A stretch of 64,000 bases of DNA from Rhizobium sp. FY34. Lineage in GTDB: Bacteria > Pseudomonadota > Alphaproteobacteria > Rhizobiales > Rhizobiaceae. The stretch spans positions 62,001 through 126,000 of the forward strand of contig NZ_STFZ01000012.1 of NCBI RefSeq assembly GCF_005222845.1. Direction: 5' to 3'. A model generated the notes under the pieces. The model did not search any database and was not told the DNA's origin. It was given only the letters and a program-made list of their open reading frames with translations. This document shows, piece after piece, positions 47,694 through 60,248 of the stretch (positions are counted from its first letter, which is position 1; each line of letters begins with the position of its first letter). The position numbers and the translations under genes are program-made.

Positions 47694-48761
47694 TCAGTGC
47701 CGGCGCGGACGGCGGGCAAAGCCGACCCGGATACGGACGGGCTCCGGCTCGTCGTCATGATCCTCGTCGAAGCAGTCGAGATGGTCGTGACCATTGTCCT
47801 CGTCCTGCGCGGCCATCACCCGCTCTTCTTCGTAAGTGCGGGCGGGACCGTTCAGCGCGATCAGAGGCTTGGCAAATACGGCCGAGGTAGTGGCCGCGTC
47901 CGACACGGCCACCGCCACGACACCGAGAGCCTTACGGGCTTCAACTTCCAGAAGCTGCTGCACGCGTCGACCGAAGCGCAGGCGCAATTCGGCCATACAG
48001 GCCGCAACACCGTCGATTTCCAGCAGGTCGTCGATCTCCGACAAGGCCCAGATGCCGTTGGCATGATCGCTCGGGCGGCTGGCGCCATCGACGTTGGCAA
48101 CTTCGACCGTATCGACCATCAAGCGCTTGTGGTTTTTATAGAGCCAGTCCGGCAGCACCATCGCCGAGGCCATCATTTTCAGCTTCAATTCTTCCAGACG
48201 GCTGGTGTCGCCATACGACGCCAGCGAACGCTTCAAGTCGAGGATGTAGGCCAGGTGCTTTGCGCGATTCACAAGGATCAGGTCCGGCGTATAGCTGCCC
48301 TTCGCAGGTGCCTCGCAGTCAAGCTTCACGCCGTCGAGGCTTGACCAGTCGTTTCCGGAGACGGCTTCAAGCGCCGCCTTGACGAGCGGCAACTTCAGCG
48401 ACTGGGTCAAGACAAGAATGTTGGGATTGGCCTTCGCCAGACGCTCGACCGCCTGCTCCAGAAGCTTGCCCTCCCGGAACGAGACGGCGCGAACGAGCGA
48501 AGCGATGTGAACATAGTGTCCAAGGATGTCGTCTTGGACCGGTTCACCGTCGGCAATGGCAGCGATGGCGCGATCGATCAGCAGATCGAGATCGGCCTCG
48601 ACTTCGGCGAAGCGAACGATATGCGGATGGCGGCGCAAAGCGACCGGTTCGCTGATGCTGTAGGCACCGATACCGAATGAGCGGTGGGAGAACATCGATG
48701 CCGCGGCGACAGTCGAACGAAGAACTTCCCCGGCAGGGGTAGAGAGAGTATGCGTGGTCAT
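47694..48761 (-). CDS. Hypothetical protein with PD-(D/E)XK-like motif
   Basis: 355 residues, no family recognised with certainty. Residues 158-177 read TPDLILVN, then AYILDLKRS: a PD...(D/E)xK pattern on two consecutive strands (P159-D160, D175-x-K177), followed by a helix, as in restriction-endonuclease folds. The C-terminus is highly acidic (DEDNGHDHLDCFDEDHDDE), then arginine-rich. Could be a nuclease or an inactive relative. Leftward, 115 bases before the 185-residue gene of the AAA+/M41 group. Confidence 0.7.
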   Translation of the reverse strand: MTTHTLSTPAGEVLRSTVAAASMFSHRSFGIGAYSISEPVALRRHPHIVRFAEVEADLDLLIDRAIAAIADGEPVQDDILGHYVHIASLVRAVSFREGKLLEQAVERLAKANPNILVLTQSLKLPLVKAALEAVSGNDWSSLDGVKLDCEAPAKGSYTPDLILVNRAKHLAYILDLKRSLASYGDTSRLEELKLKMMASAMVLPDWLYKNHKRLMVDTVEVANVDGASRPSDHANGIWALSEIDDLLEIDGVAACMAELRLRFGRRVQQLLEVEARKALGVVAVAVSDAATTSAVFAKPLIALNGPARTYEEERVMAAQDEDNGHDHLDCFDEDHDDEPEPVRIRVGFARRPRRH

Positions 48762-49090
48762 AGCCCGATTCCTTTGTACGAAGGCTGAGGGTCAGGCCCT
48801 TGGTAGCGTTGGCGCGCTGCCTTGGGCCGTTTTGTGTCCGGTCTTCCGAACAGCCTTACCCTGGCAGGACCGGGAGCCGGGCTCAAGGACCCGGGAGAGC
48901 AAAAAAGAACAAAGCCGGTACAAGGTTAACGCCGGGCTCACAAAGTCCGGGCCGAGGAACGCGTCCGGTGATCGCAACGGCGGCCTGCGTGATTCTGATC
49001 GACCTCATCAGGCAAAAGGAAAAGGGCCGACGTGCGACCCCTTCGAGTTTGGTGGCGAAGCTAACTCCGGCCTCTAAGTGCGCGCTAGCG
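48762..49090. other. Intergenic region with two similar GC hairpins
   Basis: 329 bases without a supportable gene, between two leftward genes. GCCGGGCTCA occurs at 48876-48885 and again at 48931-48940. The first can form a hairpin (CCGGG 48877-48881 with CCCGG 48890-48894). A7 follows at 48900-48906. Should hold the promoter of the 355-residue gene; no clear hexamers found. Confidence 0.6.
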
Positions 49091-50335
49091 CTAGGCGGCA
49101 GATGCAGTTACATCGTCGGCTTTGTTTACGTCCGGCTTCACGCGGTTAAGGAAGGCTGGACGTTTGAAGGCCTTCGGAGGCTCGGCCAAAGCTTCTGCCA
49201 GAGACGGAACCGAGTCTTCTGGAGGAACCTGCCTAGATGCAGCCGACGGCTCCATCGTGACTTTGGCCCCAAATGGCGCAAGCATGGCTTCGAGTCGCTT
49301 TACAGCTTCCGCTTCGACGGAGTCCCTTTCGGAGCCGGCAACGACCGAGACCTCGTCATCTTGCCGCCGCCGCTGATTGGCAGCCAGCAAGCTTGTGTCG
49401 ACCAACGGTGTGGCTGCTGGCGAGATTGACGCCTTGTCGGCCTTTGGCCAGACAGGGTCCTTGGTTTTCGCCGAAGCCCACTCCAACAGTGGCAGGACTT
49501 CGTTTTCAAGCCATGTCCGGAGTTCTCCCTTTTCCGGCCAGGTGTCCGTGCCACCGATCTTGTGAAGCAGATTTCCGACGTCATTCCATCGGGTTTTCGC
49601 CGGAAGCTTGGTCTCCCAGATGACGTAGTCATAGTTCGGATTGGGCATGACAAACTGAGCAAGGCTTTCAAGCTCCTTGCGGGCAAGGCGGGCAGTTAAA
49701 TGGATTTGAGCCGCAAGCGTCTTTTTGATCAACCGCTTCTCCAGAAGCGCCTCACTGACATGCGTGCGGATCTCCTCCAAGTGCCCAATGAAGGATTTGA
49801 TGCCATCCCGGATCTTCATCGCGATGATCGCCTTGAGCCCATCAAGGCCGCCTACATCGTATGGATCGATCTGAGGTCCTGCCTCTGTCTCGTTTTTCGA
49901 GCCGGCCATAATCGCTGCGACGTCCTGCACCCTGAGTTTGCCGTTCTGGGCAGCGAAGCCGATAGCCTGCTCGATATGCTCTGGCTCAGCAGCGCTAAGC
50001 TTTCCGAGAACCGTCGGGCCGACGGCCAGCTCCACCAGGATCTCCCTGTAGCGATCGAGATTACGAAACACTGCGCGCTGTGTCCGGACGTGGCGGGCAG
50101 TATAGCCGCAGCGCTCGACGGCCCACTTTTCCAACGTTCCTTCCGGGAGCAGTTCGGCGGCGCGTTCAAGATGCTCGCCGAGCTTGAAGGTCTCCTCCGT
50201 CGTACGGCGAGAAACGCCGATGAGGAACATGGCCGTCTCTTCGAGCTGGTTCTTGATGTCTTCTGCGACAGCGTTGGTTTCGTAGAAGGTGTAGGCGGCG
50301 GACGAGAGAGCGGAAGCTTTGGAAGTCTTGTTCAT
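49091..50335 (-). CDS. DUF3102-like plasmid/phage-type protein
   Basis: 414 residues from ATG 50335 (GGAGATG upstream). The N-terminal segment LGEHLERAAELLPEGTLEKW, then AVERCGYTARHVRTQRAVFR, resembles the DUF3102 type found on phages and plasmids, with a helix-turn-helix look. A middle charged helical part follows (LEEIRTHVSEALLEKRLIKK), then a disordered proline/serine-rich tail with SVPSLAEALAEPPKAF. May bind DNA. Family match is from memory and tentative. First of five leftward genes. Confidence 0.62.
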   Translation of the reverse strand: MNKTSKASALSSAAYTFYETNAVAEDIKNQLEETAMFLIGVSRRTTEETFKLGEHLERAAELLPEGTLEKWAVERCGYTARHVRTQRAVFRNLDRYREILVELAVGPTVLGKLSAAEPEHIEQAIGFAAQNGKLRVQDVAAIMAGSKNETEAGPQIDPYDVGGLDGLKAIIAMKIRDGIKSFIGHLEEIRTHVSEALLEKRLIKKTLAAQIHLTARLARKELESLAQFVMPNPNYDYVIWETKLPAKTRWNDVGNLLHKIGGTDTWPEKGELRTWLENEVLPLLEWASAKTKDPVWPKADKASISPAATPLVDTSLLAANQRRRQDDEVSVVAGSERDSVEAEAVKRLEAMLAPFGAKVTMEPSAASRQVPPEDSVPSLAEALAEPPKAFKRPAFLNRVKPDVNKADDVTASAA

Positions 50336-50690
50336 GGTCATCTCCATGTAAGAGGGATATTCGTAGAAGCGAAACCGCCTTTACCCCTCTATTATCTCCG
50401 ATTGACGAAAAACATGAAAGCAATCCAAAGTTTTGCAATAAATTGTCACCAAGCAAATATTCGATATGTGCGCTCAAAAATACCTACGCATACACAAATT
50501 TACTTACCATAAGATTCAAAATAAAAATTTTCCACTTCCGGCAACGCAAGTAGTAAGTACACTTAATACGGGCACTCCCCTTCTGCAGCAGGACTGAAAC
50601 GGCTGGAACGTTCTGGTCTTTTCAAGTCGGCCTACCACCTGGTAACAGGGTCCCGCAGCCTGATTTGCAGAGTGAGAGCAGGTCCCTCCC
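50336..50690. other. AT-rich divergent promoter region
   Basis: 355 bases, markedly AT-rich, between the leftward DUF3102-like gene and the rightward HNH gene. Holds an inverted repeat TACTTAC (50501-50507) / GTAAGTA (50553-50559). A GATAAT hexamer on the minus strand just upstream of the leftward gene could be its -10, but no matching -35 is evident. Confidence 0.55.
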
Positions 50691-51626
50691 ATGGCGAAGG
50701 CCATACTCACCACGAAGATCGATCCGACCTACGACGATCTCCCGGAACAGCGGTACCATTTCCCGCGCACCTACCTGCGTCAGGTCGAGGCCGCGCGGGG
50801 AGACTGGATCGTCTACTATGAGCCCCGGCGGCCAAGCGGCGACCTGATGAAGACGGGTGGCAAGCAGGCTTATTTCGCGACAGCCCGGATCACCGACATC
50901 ATCAAGGATCCGTCAAAGGCCGACCATTTCTATGCGCTGATTGATGACTTTCTGCACTTCGATCATCCAGTGCCGTTCAAGGAGGCCGACCACTATTACG
51001 AGAGCGGTCTGCGCAAGGAGGACGGCTCAACGAACAAGGGGGCCTTTGGGCGCGCCGTGCGCAACATCCCGGATGAGGAATATGATCTGATCCTCGCTGC
51101 CGGCTTCGCGCATGTGCTCGGGCGACGGAATCGCGAACGCCCGGCGCCCGATCCAGCCGAAGAAGCGCGCCTCGGCTTTGGTGACAATCCGCAGATGCCA
51201 TACGAGATCGACAGCATCGACCGCCGGATCGTCGCCCAGGTCGTGCAGCGTCCTTTCCGGGATAGGGCGTTTTCCGCAGCGATCAAGGCGGCCTATCACG
51301 ACACCTGCGCCGTGACCGGCCTGAAGCTGATCAATGGCGGCGGCCGCCCGGAGGTCCAGGCCGCACACATCCGCCCGGTAGCCGACCGCGGCCCCGATAG
51401 TGTCCGCAACGGCCTCGCACTCTCCGGCACGGTCCACTGGATGTTCGACCGCGGCCTGATCTCGGTCGATGACGATTACAGCCTGCTGATCGCGAGTGGC
51501 GGCGTTCCTGATACCATCACGCGCCTCATCAATCCGGAGCGGCGCCTGCTTGTGCCCTCACGCCCGGACGAGCGGCCCCATTCACAGTTTCTGCGATATC
51601 ACCGCGAGATGGTGTTCAAGGGGTGA
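50691..51626 (+). CDS. HNH endonuclease with N-terminal reader-like domain
   Basis: 311 residues. C-terminal HNH module: CAVTG (206-210), EVQAAHIRPV with H226, N240 in SVRNGLALS, H249 in VHWMFDRG. This arrangement matches McrA-like and HNH_2-type restriction nucleases. The N-terminal ~95 residues (DWIVYYEPRR, QAYFATARITDIIKD, FLHFDHPVPF) look like an EVE/PUA-type beta barrel, a fold that reads modified bases; that is an inference. Likely a modification-dependent (type IV) restriction enzyme. Converges on hsdR. Confidence 0.82.
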   Translation: MAKAILTTKIDPTYDDLPEQRYHFPRTYLRQVEAARGDWIVYYEPRRPSGDLMKTGGKQAYFATARITDIIKDPSKADHFYALIDDFLHFDHPVPFKEADHYYESGLRKEDGSTNKGAFGRAVRNIPDEEYDLILAAGFAHVLGRRNRERPAPDPAEEARLGFGDNPQMPYEIDSIDRRIVAQVVQRPFRDRAFSAAIKAAYHDTCAVTGLKLINGGGRPEVQAAHIRPVADRGPDSVRNGLALSGTVHWMFDRGLISVDDDYSLLIASGGVPDTITRLINPERRLLVPSRPDERPHSQFLRYHREMVFKG

Positions 51627-51651
51627 CGAGGCGGAAATCATTTCCGCAACC

Positions 51652-54851
<3,200 letters not shown>

Positions 54852-54855
<4 letters not shown>

Positions 54856-55271
54856 TCCCAAACCTCAAAGCGTTCAAGGTCTCTTGTGGAAGCAATGGCT
54901 GCCAAGGCGGCGCGCATTTCCCGCCGTACATCGGCCTGAACACGCGGGGCGGTCTTGAGATCTTCAACCTCTGGCACGGACGCGAGCCAGACGATCTCAA
55001 ATTCGCCCGGCGTCAGCCGCTCTACCTCAGCCTGAAGCAATCCCTCCAATGTTTCGTCCCAGACACCCTCATCGAAATAAGGCCCGTTCTGCTGCTCATG
55101 GCAAAACTCATCCCAAAGGCTGCGGTGGCGATAGTCGTCGCCGTACATTCCGGAAGCTGAAATCCGCTGCAAACGATGGATCAAACGTCTTGCGGCTCGC
55201 TGTTTTACTTCCTCAGCGAGATTGAACACAGCCGTCTGTGCCGCCTCCGAGAGATCGTAGGCATCAGACAT
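54852..55271 (-). CDS. Hypothetical protein within the hsd operon
   Basis: 139 residues from ATG 55271 (GAGGGAAG upstream). Helical and acidic: [40 protein letters not shown], then an [20 protein letters not shown] helix. No domain recognised. Overlaps its upstream gene by eight bases and hsdR by four, so it is translated as part of the restriction operon. Could be a regulator of restriction or an unrelated passenger. Confidence 0.7.
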
Positions 55272-56271
55272 CGCCGCTTCCCTCGGCCTCATAGGCACCG
55301 CTATCGCCCGAGGTCGCAGATACGTTCAGCTTCGAGACCCGCTTGTGAAAGGCGCGGTAGTAAGCCTCCAGCGTCTTTGATATCCAGGCAATCAGTTCCG
55401 GCCACGACGCCTCATCAAGGGGGTCGGTTACGCTCCTGTAGCTTACAATCCGGCATGCGCGGCGAGTGGGAAGCTCCATCCAGGCGGGAGCGTGTCCGAG
55501 TTCGGCTTCGATGGCAACCTGATCCGCCTTCAACTGACCGAAGAAGGATTTGGCATTCTCATCCCCCAGATAAAGCTCAACCGCGATGCGGCTTTTCTGA
55601 GAGTCGAGAATTGCACCAAGATGCATTCCGGTTCGGCCGATGGAATAGGTCGTCCAATGCTGCGGCCTCGGCTTGCGGGATCGCAGAAATGCATGCCCTT
55701 CAAGCGCCTTCTGAAGTGCGATCCAAAAGTCCAGTTGCAGCTTCTTCGTTTCAGAAAGGGCTTCACTTTCGATCCGCCGGCTGGCCTGGGTGATGGAGCG
55801 TGTCCATTCATTCGGCTTGGACACGATGTTGAACTTCGGTGCAGCGATGCTGTCACCAATACGCCAAAGCTCTACCTCCACCCCAAAGAACTTGAAGCGT
55901 TCATCGGTGATCTCGTTCAGCCAATCCAGCGCGGCGCGATGTTCTTCTGTAAACCGTGAGGCGATCCAGACAATGGTCACCGTCTGAAGACCGGCCGCAT
56001 AGGTCAGCAGTTGGCCGAGATGGGAATGGTCCGTCCGCTCCAACTGGTTCTCGATCAGTACCCAGGAGTCATCGATCAAATCCTTGCAGAGTAGATCCGC
56101 CCGGAACGGACCCACTTCGCGCTCGCGGGCCTCAATCTCCAGCTCCATGCTTAAAGCTTCGGCAAGAGCCGTGATGTTTTCCGGCTGCGCGAGCCAGGGT
56201 GTGAAATCCTGGGACTCGGATTTCCAGATATCCCGAAGCTCCACTTTGTTTAGTCGTCCGAGCGTGATCAA
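55264..56271 (-). CDS. DUF4268 protein with PD-(D/E)XK-like N-terminal domain
   Basis: 335 residues. The N-terminal half carries RADLLCKDL (D59) then SWVLIENQLERTD (E74-x-Q76), the D...ExQ variant of the restriction-endonuclease core, followed by HLGQLLTYAAG typical of DUF4268 proteins. The C-terminal half (LDFWIALQKALE, HLGAILDSQKSRIAVELYL) is the DUF4268 domain itself. Such proteins are often found in type I restriction loci and may be accessory nucleases; function unproved. Confidence 0.8.
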   Translation of the reverse strand: MITLGRLNKVELRDIWKSESQDFTPWLAQPENITALAEALSMELEIEAREREVGPFRADLLCKDLIDDSWVLIENQLERTDHSHLGQLLTYAAGLQTVTIVWIASRFTEEHRAALDWLNEITDERFKFFGVEVELWRIGDSIAAPKFNIVSKPNEWTRSITQASRRIESEALSETKKLQLDFWIALQKALEGHAFLRSRKPRPQHWTTYSIGRTGMHLGAILDSQKSRIAVELYLGDENAKSFFGQLKADQVAIEAELGHAPAWMELPTRRACRIVSYRSVTDPLDEASWPELIAWISKTLEAYYRAFHKRVSKLNVSATSGDSGAYEAEGSGDV

Positions 56272-56294
56272 TAGTTCCCCCTGCCTCTCACCGG

Positions 56295-57047
56295 TTAACC
56301 TATGTTCCGAAGGTCGATGTCGATCCGCCCCATGATGCCGAACTCAAGAGCCAGGTTGGCTTCGAACCCATCGAATGAGCGAGGAGCTGCACCTGTTTCC
56401 TGCACATAGGAAGGGAGCGAGGCAGCCTTGGATGCAGGACCGTTGAGGAAGCTGATGCTCAAAAACCCCTTTGAGGCTAGATCTGGCGCGGTAGGACATG
56501 CAAGGTGATGCCATGGCACCGTTAGCTTCTCCAGTGACGCCAGATCGTTCGCAGCCGCCGCTTTGATTTTGGTAGCATCTCCCATCAAACATCCTGCCTC
56601 GAATGGTGAAGGCATTGAGGACGCAGACCATGTTTTGCGAGATTTTTCTGGGCTATACAGGCAGAAGACAGGCATGAGGTTCTGGCTGGCTGCTCTGCTG
56701 ATCAGCATATCCACCTGAGGGTGCGGCGCAGACTTGGCCTTATAGTTTAACAATCCGCTAATCTTCTTGGCCCCTTTTCGCAAACGCTTGGCCTGGACGC
56801 GCATCTTGAGAGTGTAGGTCTTGCCGATCAGGTTCCATTCCCAATCGGCACCGTTTTTCGCTTCCTGTGCTTTTGTGAAGGTTTTTATCGTGACAATCGC
56901 GTTGTGCCGTCTCCAGATCTCAAGGAGGCAGCTTTCGGTAATTGTTTCCTCGCCATAGGAGATGTGGCAGCCATATGAGAGCGCCAAATTCTGCGAGACC
57001 GCAGTGCCCAGTTCCAGAAACGTGTCGCATAAAGAAGGGGTAGTCAC
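56295..57047 (-). CDS. Hypothetical protein with endonuclease-like motif in the hsd operon
   Basis: 250 residues. GEETITESCLLEIWRRH, GADWEWNLIG (D68) and KMRVQAKRLRKG (Q85-x-K87) give an E...D...QxK pattern compatible with a PD-(D/E)XK fold. The rest (MPVFCLYSPEK, WHHLACPTAPDLA) resembles no family I can name with confidence. Overlaps the end of hsdS by four bases (ATGA), so expression is coupled to the specificity subunit. Confidence 0.75.
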   Translation of the reverse strand: MTTPSLCDTFLELGTAVSQNLALSYGCHISYGEETITESCLLEIWRRHNAIVTIKTFTKAQEAKNGADWEWNLIGKTYTLKMRVQAKRLRKGAKKISGLLNYKAKSAPHPQVDMLISRAASQNLMPVFCLYSPEKSRKTWSASSMPSPFEAGCLMGDATKIKAAAANDLASLEKLTVPWHHLACPTAPDLASKGFLSISFLNGPASKAASLPSYVQETGAAPRSFDGFEANLALEFGIMGRIDIDLRNIG

Positions 57048-58345
57048 TGCGCCGCCTCCAGCAGGTCTTCCGCCTCGGACAGGCGGATTTCCCCGGACAT
57101 CAGCTTGGGGAGGAGAAGGTCGCGGGTGGCTGCGAGGGTGCGGTTTTCACCACCGTTCGCGGTGATCTTATTGAACATAGGCAAGATCAATTTGCCAAAC
57201 TCGCTGAGTAATTCCATTGGTACCTCAACGAAGGGGAAAATTTCCAGCCGGTCCACCTGAGCCCGCTGCCGCCCGGATGTTCCGGTCATGCTAGCAATTG
57301 CAGCCGCGCGAAACTCGGGGTGTCGAACAAGCAGATACGCGAAAGGAGCTGGTACTCCCTTTCTCGATCGCAGGACATAAAACTCCGTAGAACCCCAGCC
57401 TACCGTCTGCGCGTCAGGCAGGAAGTCGACAAATGCTGATTTGCCATTCTCTAGGCATGGCGTGATCCGGGCGAGCAGGGCATCGCCATTCCTGAAGCGC
57501 ATACCGGAACCGTACTCCCTTTCAACGGGTGGATCTGCCAATGGCCCCGACGTTGGTAGAGAAGACATGTCGCTATAAGGTGCTGGTGTTCCCTTCTTCA
57601 GCGGCTCCTTTGGGTTGAACTCAACAAGAGCGGAAGCGACACCGAGGCTCCACCCCTCCGGTAGCCCGTCATCCCCAAGCGCAGCCGGGAACAGATCGGC
57701 AAGGGCTTGTGTCCGTTCGGTGTCCTGCACGAGGCCGCCTATGATGGTGAAGGGATCGGTTGCGCCTTCCAGCTTGCGGCGGGTGGGGCCGAAATCCACG
57801 AACCAGTCGCGGAAGATCGCTTGCGCCATCGCCTCCAGCATCTCGTTGGTCCGCCGGTTCAGCTCAATCTTGTCATCGAGAGCGCCCAGCAGCCGACCGA
57901 CCTTGGTTCTTACCGCTGGATGAACGTCAACTAATTCATAGTCGGCGAGAGACTGCCATGCGACGCGTTGACGGCCTGAAGTACCGGACATGCGCTTTTC
58001 AGCAAAAAAACGGAAATGTGGCAATCGTGACAAGTAATAAACAAATTCTGTGTCGCTAAAAAGCAAGGGACGAAAAACAATAAACTCAGTTGAACCGTGC
58101 CCTATCCTCCCCGACCCGAGACCGGAGACATATCCACCTTTTCCATTTTCTAAGCATGGCGTTATTCTGGCGAAAAGAGTATCGCCGTCCTGAAATTTTG
58201 AACCTGAACCATTAAAGGTTCGTTGGGCAATTTCCCCGATGTCCCTACTATTTATCGGGAGCGCTGCCATCTCGATAAAGGGTGCCTCTGTGCCCTTGCG
58301 CAGTTGGATAGAGGGATTGAATTCTACAAGATCGCTGAGCTTCAT
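57044..58345 (-). CDS. hsdS: Type I restriction-modification specificity subunit HsdS
   Basis: 433 residues with two target-recognition domains. Each half repeats the same signposts: [17 protein letters not shown] / [30 protein letters not shown] / [13 protein letters not shown], and MSGTSGRQR / MTGTSGRQR. The conserved spacer helix region ([20 protein letters not shown]) lies between. The halves are close relatives, so both half-sites may be similar. ATG 58345 overlaps the hsdM stop (ATGA). Confidence 0.94.
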   Translation of the reverse strand: MKLSDLVEFNPSIQLRKGTEAPFIEMAALPINSRDIGEIAQRTFNGSGSKFQDGDTLFARITPCLENGKGGYVSGLGSGRIGHGSTEFIVFRPLLFSDTEFVYYLSRLPHFRFFAEKRMSGTSGRQRVAWQSLADYELVDVHPAVRTKVGRLLGALDDKIELNRRTNEMLEAMAQAIFRDWFVDFGPTRRKLEGATDPFTIIGGLVQDTERTQALADLFPAALGDDGLPEGWSLGVASALVEFNPKEPLKKGTPAPYSDMSSLPTSGPLADPPVEREYGSGMRFRNGDALLARITPCLENGKSAFVDFLPDAQTVGWGSTEFYVLRSRKGVPAPFAYLLVRHPEFRAAAIASMTGTSGRQRAQVDRLEIFPFVEVPMELLSEFGKLILPMFNKITANGGENRTLAATRDLLLPKLMSGEIRLSEAEDLLEAAQ

Positions 58346-59895
58346 ACTTCGGTTCCACTGAGCGCAAGATTGATTTGCTCTTCGAGCACTCGTGCGCGAG
58401 CGAATTGCTGAGCCAGCGTCTTCCTCAGCGCTTCAAACTTCTCTGCAAACGACACTCCATCGTCTTCGGCGTCCACTGCGCCTACATAACGCCCTGGTGT
58501 CAGCACGTGGCCATGCTCCCGAACCAGCCTCAAGTCCGCTGATTTGCAAAAGCCCGGCTCGTCCCCATAATCGCCCCAACCGTTCTTCGCCCGCGTTTCC
58601 GGCTTCGAACGCCAGCGATGATAGGCACCCGTGATCTTGTCGATATCCTCTGACGTGAACTCGCGACGCACGCGGTCCACCATGAAGCCAAGTTTGCGGG
58701 CATCGATGAAGAGGATTTCGCCGCGTCGGTCGCGGTGGCCGTTGGCGCTCTTGTCGCGGGCCAGGATCCAGAGGCAGGCGGGGATCTGGGTGGAATAGAA
58801 AAGCTGGCCCGGCAGTGCCACCATACAATCCACCTGATCCGCCTCGATCATCGCCTTGCGGATGTCGCCTTCGCCGGATTGCTGTGAAGACATGGAGCCA
58901 TTGGCCAGCACCACGCCCGCCGTGCCGCGCGGGGCGAGATGGTGGATGATGTGCTGCAGCCAGCCGAAATTGGCATTGCCGTTCGGCGGCTTGCCAAACT
59001 TCCAGCGAGCATCTTCCGCAAGCCGCTCGCCGCCCCAGTCGGAAATGTTGAAGGGCGGGTTGGCAAGGATGAAATCAGCCTTCAGGTCCGGCAGTTCGTC
59101 GCGGTGGAAACTGCCCTCGTTGTTCCAGCGGATATCGGCATCGATTCCCTGGACGGCGAGGTTCATCTTGGCCAGACGCCAGGTGGTGTGGTTTATCTCC
59201 TGACCATAGACGGCAATATCATTGCGCCGGCCGCCATGCTCCTCGATGAATTTTTCCGACTGCACGAACATGCCGCCAGAGCCGCAGCAGGGGTCGTAGA
59301 CTCGCCCCTTATAGGGCTCCAGCATTTCGACCAGGGTGCGCACCACGGAGCGCGGTGTGAAGAATTCGCCGCCGCGCTTTCCTTCAGAGCCGGCGAAACC
59401 GGAGAGGAAATATTCGTAGACCCGGCCGAGCAGATCCTTGGCCGTATCCTTGCTGTCATGCAGGCCGATATTGGAGAAGAGATCGATCAACTCGCCGAGC
59501 ATGGTCTTGTTCAACGTCGGGCGGGCATAGTTCTTCGGCAGAACGCCTTTCAATCCCTCGTTCGACGGGAAGCGCTCGATCGCCTCCATCGCCTCGTCGA
59601 TCAGCTTGCCGATCTCGGGCCGCTTGGCATTGGCCTGCAGAAAAGGCCACCGCGCCTCCGTTGGCACCCAGAACACGTTGTCCGCGAGATATTCCTCTGG
59701 GTCTTCCGCATCCGCATACTTGTCTGCCGTGAGCTTGGCATGAAGCCCGTCAAAGGCATCGGAAATGTATTTCAGGAAAATGAGGCCAAGCGCGACATGC
59801 TTGTATTCGGAAGGCTCCAGATTGCCCCGGAGCTTGTCAGCAGCCTTAAAAAGCTCGGCCGTGAAGCCGAGGTCGCCATTATTGTCTTTCGCCAC
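58342..59895 (-). CDS. hsdM: Type I restriction-modification methyltransferase subunit HsdM
   Basis: 517-residue N6-adenine methyltransferase. N-terminal helical LKYISDAF region, SAM motif [18 protein letters not shown] and catalytic [10 protein letters not shown] (NPPF). Pairs with HsdS to protect host sites and with HsdR to restrict. GTG start at 59895 with GGGGAG upstream. First gene of the six-gene leftward operon M-S-x-DUF4268-y-R; divergent from zorA. Confidence 0.96.
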   Translation of the reverse strand: MAKDNNGDLGFTAELFKAADKLRGNLEPSEYKHVALGLIFLKYISDAFDGLHAKLTADKYADAEDPEEYLADNVFWVPTEARWPFLQANAKRPEIGKLIDEAMEAIERFPSNEGLKGVLPKNYARPTLNKTMLGELIDLFSNIGLHDSKDTAKDLLGRVYEYFLSGFAGSEGKRGGEFFTPRSVVRTLVEMLEPYKGRVYDPCCGSGGMFVQSEKFIEEHGGRRNDIAVYGQEINHTTWRLAKMNLAVQGIDADIRWNNEGSFHRDELPDLKADFILANPPFNISDWGGERLAEDARWKFGKPPNGNANFGWLQHIIHHLAPRGTAGVVLANGSMSSQQSGEGDIRKAMIEADQVDCMVALPGQLFYSTQIPACLWILARDKSANGHRDRRGEILFIDARKLGFMVDRVRREFTSEDIDKITGAYHRWRSKPETRAKNGWGDYGDEPGFCKSADLRLVREHGHVLTPGRYVGAVDAEDDGVSFAEKFEALRKTLAQQFARARVLEEQINLALSGTEV

Positions 59896-60248
59896 GAAGG
59901 CAGTCTCCCCAAATCATTTTGCGCGACAATAGGATGGCGGCTCGGGAGGTGTAAAGGCGGGTGAACCATCCTGGGTTGCTCGATCGGAGGAATGCCCCTC
60001 ACGGCGGATATAATTCCGAAAGGATACCGGAGGAAACCCCGAGGGCGCGGCTCGCATCCTCGCGGATGGAAGCTTTGCAGGTGACCAAAGCCGCTATGTT
60101 GTCAATTTTCAGTAAAGCAATCTGGACAATTCCAGCATTTAGCGGGACATGAAAACAACCGATGCGTTTGCATCGCACAGTCTTTCAGGGAAATCGAGCC
60201 GCTGGGGCGAATGGCCAACCAGCCTCTGGTGAAGCCGAAGGTAGGGGC
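59896..60248. other. Intergenic region between divergent hsdM and zorA
   Basis: 353 bases with the promoters of both defence operons. A perfect small hairpin, CGATGC(60160-60165) GTTT GCATCG(60170-60175), lies 74 bases before the zorA start. TTGTCA at 60099-60104 could be a -35 for zorA, but no fitting -10 follows. No other structure seen. Confidence 0.55.

Noticed and set aside
48876-48940. Possible CRISPR or repeat array from two GCCGGGCTCA copies
   Set aside because: Only two short copies, without regular spacers or cas genes; described as hairpins in an intergenic region.
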